DNA of 64,000 nt, from assembly GCF_030272615.1 (NCBI RefSeq), contig NC_081406.1, positions 472,120,400 through 472,184,399 of the forward strand, in the 5' to 3' direction. Source of the DNA: Cryptomeria japonica. Taxonomy: Eukaryota > Streptophyta > Pinopsida > Cupressales > Cupressaceae. Positions within the stretch are counted from its first letter, which is position 1, and every line of letters begins with the position of its first letter. Shown one piece after another: positions 58,268-64,000 of the stretch. A program made the position numbers and the translations under genes. Below the pieces are notes generated by a model. It was not told where the DNA came from, did not search any database, and saw nothing but the letters and a program-made list of their open reading frames with translations.

Positions 58268-59064
58268 AGCATCTTGGTCCTCTCTAGGTCTCCCTATCCT
58301 CGTGGAGTGCTCTAGTCCTCAGAGGTGTCCTAGTCCTTTGCAAAAGCTAGGTTTGTTTGCCTTTATCTCCCATTCCCAGTTCTTCATTCACAACTTCCAC
58401 ATCTGTCACCTACACACAAAAAGAAGGGAAATCATATTTTGGATAGGGGTTTGTGTAAGTCAAACCCCAGGTTTTGAATTAACCCTGTAATTAAATATCA
58501 ATTGAATTAAAAATGCTTGAATGGAAATGATGTCACATCCCCAAGTTTTACATAGTATTTCATTTCTCATTATGAAAATTTTTACTTTTAACTATCATGG
58601 TAAATGGTTGGTAATTGCTATGATTATGAATGTTTTTGAGTTAATGACAATATGAAATTTTGATTTAATTGTAACATGTTCTTGAAGTTGAAATGGAATA
58701 GTTTAGAAATGCTAATTTGAATGTATATTTGATAATGAAAGATGAATTCTACTTATCTAACCCTAAAAATGAATATGGTTTAATCACGTGTTTTAATTGA
58801 CTAAGTGTTATCTAGGAGAAGAGATCATTAAGCCAACTTTATAAAAAAAACAATGAGAGTATCATCCAACAGAGGAATATAGAAACATGGGAATTTTGTC
58901 AATGCCATCTCGAGTCCATTCTGCACTAAATTACTACTAAGTTTGAGTGAGTACTTTGGTCTTTATCGTTATTTTTGTTAAAATCATCTTAAACCTTAAT
59001 GTTTGTCTTGTGGTGAGTCAGAGTGCATAGGACTTGAGATTGTCATTGTAAGTTTGATTATTTA
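58268..59064. other. Unassigned sequence between Y and Z
   Basis: No coding match or repeat end. With the left flank of Y at 24472 it formed one continuous sequence before Y inserted. Confidence 0.5.
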
Positions 59065-60521
59065 TGTTAGTCCCAACTGGTGCTGAGAGGGGAGGTGTGA
59101 ATCAACACTATACCGGTTTACCAGATTTAACCTTAATCAAAGTTTCTATTCAAACTTAACACTTATCAGTATAAGAAGCATTAATAAGAAACATGCACAC
59201 ATAAAATCACACACACATGAATACAAAGATTTATCATGTGGAAACCCAAATGGGAGAAGACCATGGTGTGACAAGAAACTCACAAAATTTGCACTCTTCT
59301 GGAGTACGCCTAGTGAGGATCCATCCCTGTTAGGATATTACAAAGACACTGTTAGGTGCCACCCGGTTAAGGGATTTTACAAAGGGACTTGTTAAAGTCC
59401 ACCCAGTTGAGGTATTTTACTATTTTAGTTATTAGAAAACAACAGAGAGAATGATATGCTATAATAGCTACTCTTAGCTTAATCAGATCCAATTGAAGCT
59501 CTTCGGTTTGACCAACGATTACACTTGCTCTGCACTCTACTAGTGCTCTGCATTCTTTCTCTACTCTTCAAACTATCTGAGCTTTGCACACTCTCTTCAC
59601 CACTCTGCTATTCACTTAGCAATTTTGCACTCTTCTCCCCTTTTTGGATCACCTCTCTTCAAAATTGCACTTAGCAATTTTACGATCAAACTTTTTAGTT
59701 TTTGCCAAAAACATTTATACCATGTTTTGCCAGCACATACCTGTTGATTCCTAAATGAGTTTACACCCAACACTCGGTAGATTTGAAATTCAAATCTTCC
59801 CAAATATTCATGCACTTTCTCTGTGTGCTCTTTATCAATCTCGATAGCAACTCATCCTTATCTGCCACTGTAACTCATAATTTCACCAACCTCTGGGTCG
59901 TGTTCTATTTTTTTACTGTGAACCAATAAATCCACACAAATCTTGCCTTAACTGGTTTTTAACTGTTGTAGACTTCACTAGCAGTTTGTTTTGATGATAT
60001 CTCACCTTTGGTCATTGCATCCAGCTTACTGGTCACTGCTTTGAGATTCTTGGTGGATAGCATTCTTCAACCTGTATCACTGGTTCATCGGTGTAACTCT
60101 TCATCTTTTGCCACCAATCATTGATCATTAAGCAGAATGATCACCTATTTGTCTAGAGTGTTTCGGTCATACATAAGACTACTAAACTACACTCTGAGTC
60201 ACCTCTTGTGACCGTATCATCATTTCAACTGCCAGTTTAAGAAAGTAATCTCAACACCTATCGAATGCTTGACTAATCGGTCAGCTACTCTATTTATCCT
60301 TGAACTGATTAATCTTCGACCAACACATTGCTTAAGTGTGTCAATAATGCATATTAGGGAAGCACTAAATCCTCCATACTATTTGTAGCCATGAGTAAAC
60401 CATTGTGGTTTGCCACACTTCCTTTCCTATGAGCTTGGCCTTATTCATCAGTAAGTGTTAGTCATCAATGACAATACTCACTGATGAACTGGTTGTGCCA
60501 ACACCATTAGTTATGCCAACA
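59065..60521 (-). repeat. Copia Z 3' LTR
   Basis: 1457 bp on the plus strand from TGTTAGTCCCAACTGG to TTATGCCAACA. On the minus strand it is preceded by a purine-rich GCTAAAGGAGGAGATT. The partner LTR lies beyond the window. Confidence 0.82.
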
Positions 60522-60537
60522 ATCTCCTCCTTTAGCA
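60522..60537 (-). other. Z polypurine tract
   Basis: Minus strand GCTAAAGGAGGAGAT next to the LTR start. Confidence 0.75.
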
Positions 60538-60829
60538 TTGGTGGCAACACTTCAAACTTCTCTTTTAGCATCCAATCACTTTTGCTTCTGTTGTACTGAT
60601 CAACTACTCTGTTTGAATCTCCCCCTTTCACTGGCTTCCATTCATGTCAAATATGACTTCACTCCCCTTTGACAACAATGTTAAAGGTGTAGTCTAGACA
60701 TCCTATTTCACATACTGCAATGACTGCTCCCCCTAACAGGAGTAGTCCATAATCATCAATCCAAATACATAGAATTTATAGGAAAAACATACCAGATTAA
60801 TGTTGTTCTGATCTTCACTCACCTTAGAG

Positions 60830-62775
60830 CATGTAGGGGAATTACCCCTAGCTTACCTCTGAGATACTCAAAAGTATCTTTAGGTAGTGACTTGGTGAAT
60901 ATGTCTACAACCTGTTCCTTGGTTGGCACATATTCTAGTCTAACTTATTTGTCTTTCACTTGTTCCCTAAGATAATGATGTTTTATTGCAATATGCTTCA
61001 TTTTAGAGTGCATTACCAATTTTTTTGATATGTTGATGGCACTTGTATTGTCACAATGTATCACCATAGGTTCAATCACCTTTTCTTGGATACCTTCCAA
61101 TATCTTCTTAATCCATACTACCTATGTACAGTTGATTGCAACAGCCACATACTCTGCCTTAGCTGTGGATTGAGAGATACAATTATGTTTCTTGCTTGTC
61201 CATGACACAATCCTATCTCCAAGTAAGAATGCACCTCCACTAGTGCTCTTTGTGTCATCAATGTTCCCTACCCAATCTACATCAGTGAAGACACTTAAGT
61301 TGTAATTTACCTTATGTGGATACCAGAGACCATACTCATCAGTCCCCTTAAGGTATCTGAATATCCTCTTAACTGCCACTATATGAGCCTTTTTTGGATT
61401 TGCAGTAAATCTAGCAACCAAGCCAACTGCTTGTGCTATATTCGGTCTACCGTGCACTGTATACTGCAACTTACAAATCATGGATCAGTATAGTATCTCA
61501 TTCACTTCATTAGCCTCATCGTCTTTGGAAATCTTGCAACCTGTAACCATCAAAGTTCCAATAGGTTTGGAATATTCCATTCCAGAGGTCTTCAATAAAT
61601 CCCTTATATATTTGGTCTGGCTAATGAATATACCATTCTTTAGCTGAGATACTTGTAGACCAATGAAGAATTTTATTTCACCGATCATGGACATTTCAAA
61701 TTCTTTCTTCATTTCTTCTACAAAACCTTTGCTCATTTCATCATCTCCACCAAAGATGATGTCATCTATAAAAATCTTTGCAATCAAATGTTTTCCTTCT
61801 TTTCCATTCTTCAAATATAAGTTACTATTGTCAGTGGTTCTCATGAACCCTATACTTATCAAGTATGAGTGCAGTTTCTCATACCAAGCTCTTGGTGCTT
61901 GTTTTAGCCCATACAGAGCCTTCTTCAACTTACATACCATATCTCTTCCATCTTCTGAAGCAAAACCCTTCTGGTTGCTCAATGTACACTTGTTCCTCTA
62001 TAACACCATTCAAGAATGTTGATTTGACATCCATTTGGTAGACCTTGAACTTCCTATAAGTAGCATAAGCAAGCAAGATTCTGACCCCTTCCAGTCTGGC
62101 CACTGGTGCAAAGGTCTCTCCATAATCCAAACCTTCTACCTCTGCATACCCTTTGTAGACTAACCTTGATTTTTTTCTTACTACTTGACCGGATTAATCC
62201 ATTTTGTTTCTAAACACCCACTTGGTGCCTATCACATTTTTATTCTCTAGTCTAGGCAAAAGGGTCCAAGTTTCATTTTTCTCAATCTGCTCTAGTCTTC
62301 ATCTTTTAGAGCCTCCTTTGTTGTTTTGGGCTCAATTTTAGAGAGCAGACATGTACTCTCCCTTGCTTTTCTCCTAGTCAATACTCCTACATTCTTGTCA
62401 CAATAATATTGTCAGCTGAATGATTGTTTTTGACATACCTTGGTGGTACCAGTTCATTTCTTGGAGTCTCTTCTACCAGTTGTGCAGGTTCTACTTCACA
62501 TGCTTCCTCATTTGCAACTACACTAGGATTCTCTGTAGTAGGTTCGACTGGTACAATGTAATTGAATCCTTGATAGTCCTCTTGTTCATCCTTGTTGTCC
62601 TGTTCATTTTTCTCAAAGAACTCATCTACTCTGACATTTGCACTCTCCGCAATCTTACCGATCTATTTGTTCAAACACCGTTATGCTTTACTCTTTGTGG
62701 ATTAACCTAAGAAGATTCCTTCATCACTCTTAGGATCAAACTTTCTAGAGTACTCGTCCCTCTTGATGTAGCACC
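60830..62775 (-). pseudogene. Copia Z integrase end, RT and RNase H
   Basis: Minus strand from the W insertion: integrase end CYIKRDEYSRKFDPKSDEGI (62775-62710), a linker, then [82 protein letters not shown] (62130-61485). The YVDD box reads FIDDIIFGG here. RNase H: VFTDVDWVGNIDDTKSTSGG, STAKAEYVAVAINCT (61481-61122), then past a stop HCDNTSAINISKK and [12 protein letters not shown]. Few stops, so fairly young; catalytic D-S-D reads D-V-D and STEAEY reads STAKAEY. Confidence 0.92.
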
Positions 62776-64000
62776 TGTAGACACTTAAAAATAATTATTT
62801 TTATTATTTTTAATTCCTAACATAGTTAATTAATATAATTATGTTAATTCAAATTCTCCTCGATATTAATTAATTATAATTAATATTGTCACTATAGTAT
62901 GTGACTGATTTATTTAATAAATCAACCCCTTTCTTTATTCTTCTAAACATTGAATCCTCACAAATATTACTCTTAGCTAATTAATTTTAATTAATTAGTT
63001 AACCCACATGACCCCTTCAAATCATTTTCCTAATTTATCATTAACCTAATAAAGTCTTCTAGAAACTCCCTAAACCCACTTAACATTATTCTTCTAATTT
63101 TTAATTCCCCCACTCATTCTCTCTCCTAGTCAAATCCTCTTGCAAATCCTATCCCACCTAATTCTTCCTCTAATCCCCTCCTAATGAGTTGCTAGTGGCT
63201 AATCATCATGATTAGCCACAAAGTCAACTCCTTGTCCCTTCTATCTAGCCACTAGCTTTTAATGCTCTTTTCCTAGGTGAATGTGAGATTTTCAAAATCT
63301 CACATTCCTCTAGGCATCTCCTCTCCCAAGGAATTTTTAATTCCTTCTTATTCCTCCAATCCCCATGATCATCCCTTTTAGGGGAATTTTAAATTCCTCC
63401 TCCCAATTCTTCAAGGAATGTCACATCCCTTGCTCCTCTCAAGGCACATTGGGAAGTCTTCCCAATGCATCTTTCTCTTCTCAAGGCACCTTGGGAAGTC
63501 TTCCCAATGTACCTTGAGGAGTGTGGAAACAAGAAATGCCTTTAAGGCATATCTCTTGGTCTCCACACCCTCTCTTGGGCCTTGTGTGAGCTCACAAGCA
63601 ATCCTAGCCCTTCATCTTGGATCCATCCTAACCATCCATTCTTCCTCTCCTCTTCCTATAAATTGAGGACTCCATCCCTTCATTCTTCATCTCCAAGTCT
63701 AGTAATCTTATGTTGCCCTTTTGAGCCTAGGAAAATCATCTTAGCACCCTTATCATGTAAAATTCATCTCCCATCCATACTTGATCATCTCATCTTCACA
63801 TCCCTCAAGATCCATCTCATTTGTGCACAACATTGGAGAGCCATCTGCATCAAGCAAGCAAGAGGAGCACATCAAGTGGAGTATCATCCAAGGGTGTCTT
63901 CACTTCATCAAGCTCCATCCGAAGGAGAAGGTATAAGGTTTGTGAGGTATATGCATTTCATTATTGTTGTTTGTGTGTTTCAAATTATGTCTTTCAAATT
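62776..64000 (+). repeat. LTR of a Tat-like gypsy element W (runs off the window)
   Basis: Starts TGTAGACACTTAAAAATAATT exactly where the Z integrase breaks off. The start matches the M LTR (TGTAGACACCTAAAATTG) and G LTR (TGTATACACATAAAAATGG). It is AT-rich at first, then has a TATAAATTGAGG core promoter at 63657-63668. The end is not reached, so orientation as a 5' LTR is inferred from the ends and TATA. Confidence 0.75.
63657..63664 (+). promoter_or_regulatory. TATA box in the W LTR
   Basis: TATAAATT in CTTCCTATAAATTGAGGAC, at a position typical for gypsy LTR promoters. Confidence 0.55.

Noticed and set aside
58083-58490. 135-codon plus-strand ORF
   Set aside because: Starts inside the Y 5' LTR, runs across its target duplication and continues into flank; chance frame.

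Overview
The window is a transposon-packed stretch of a large plant nuclear genome. I see no intact host gene, no rRNA or tRNA gene and no prokaryotic feature. Recognisable sequence is almost entirely LTR retrotransposons of plant type (Ty1/copia and Ty3/gypsy, including a chromovirus with a chromodomain and giant Tat/Ogre-like elements with a second RNase H), plus a LINE tail, a CACTA-like DNA transposon end and broken copies of a plant DRM de novo DNA methyltransferase gene. The AT-rich background, very long elements and deep nesting fit a gymnosperm (conifer-like) genome, but nothing here proves the species.

Layout. 1-3112: unassigned sequence, a LINE 3' fragment (minus) and a DRM gene fragment (plus). 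3113-8944: a young complete copia element (C1) with 318-bp LTRs that look identical and a 5-bp target duplication TAGAT; its protease is broken by a DSG to DFG change and an in-frame TAG. 8945-11601: an LTR-like remnant, a second DRM fragment in inverted orientation to the first, and a CACTA-like transposon end with TCCGACG subterminal repeats. 11602-15170: integrase and chromodomain of a chromovirus, interrupted by a compact LTR element (12011-14234, minus) with two ~1-kb LTRs around only 155 bp.

15171-24472: minus-strand Tat-like gypsy remnants: element M (5' LTR 21042-21553, leader, decayed gag) and element P (protease region), plus a 274-bp tandem duplication. 24473-58262: one copia element (Y, minus, target duplication CATAT) that has swallowed three others: copia X (25657-30859, duplication AAACA) inside its 3' LTR; a giant Tat/Ogre-like gypsy G (34789-55530, plus) inside its gag; and, inside G, a 3.6-kb LTR-only insertion (41112-44732, duplication TGCAA). 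58268-64000: copia Z (minus), whose integrase is cut by the LTR of another Tat-like gypsy (W) running off the window.

The most interesting parts are G and the DRM pair. G carries, downstream of its pol and in antisense, a decayed Plant Mobile Domain (PMD) gene. Arrays of one short motif lie in opposite orientation in its 5' leader and in its 3' non-coding region, so its RNA could fold end to end. The two DRM fragments form an inverted repeat of about 850-bp arms spaced 8.5 kb apart, a layout that could yield double-stranded RNA against a de novo methyltransferase if transcribed through. All element boundaries were placed by eye from terminal TG...CA, target duplications, primer-binding sites and polypurine tracts.
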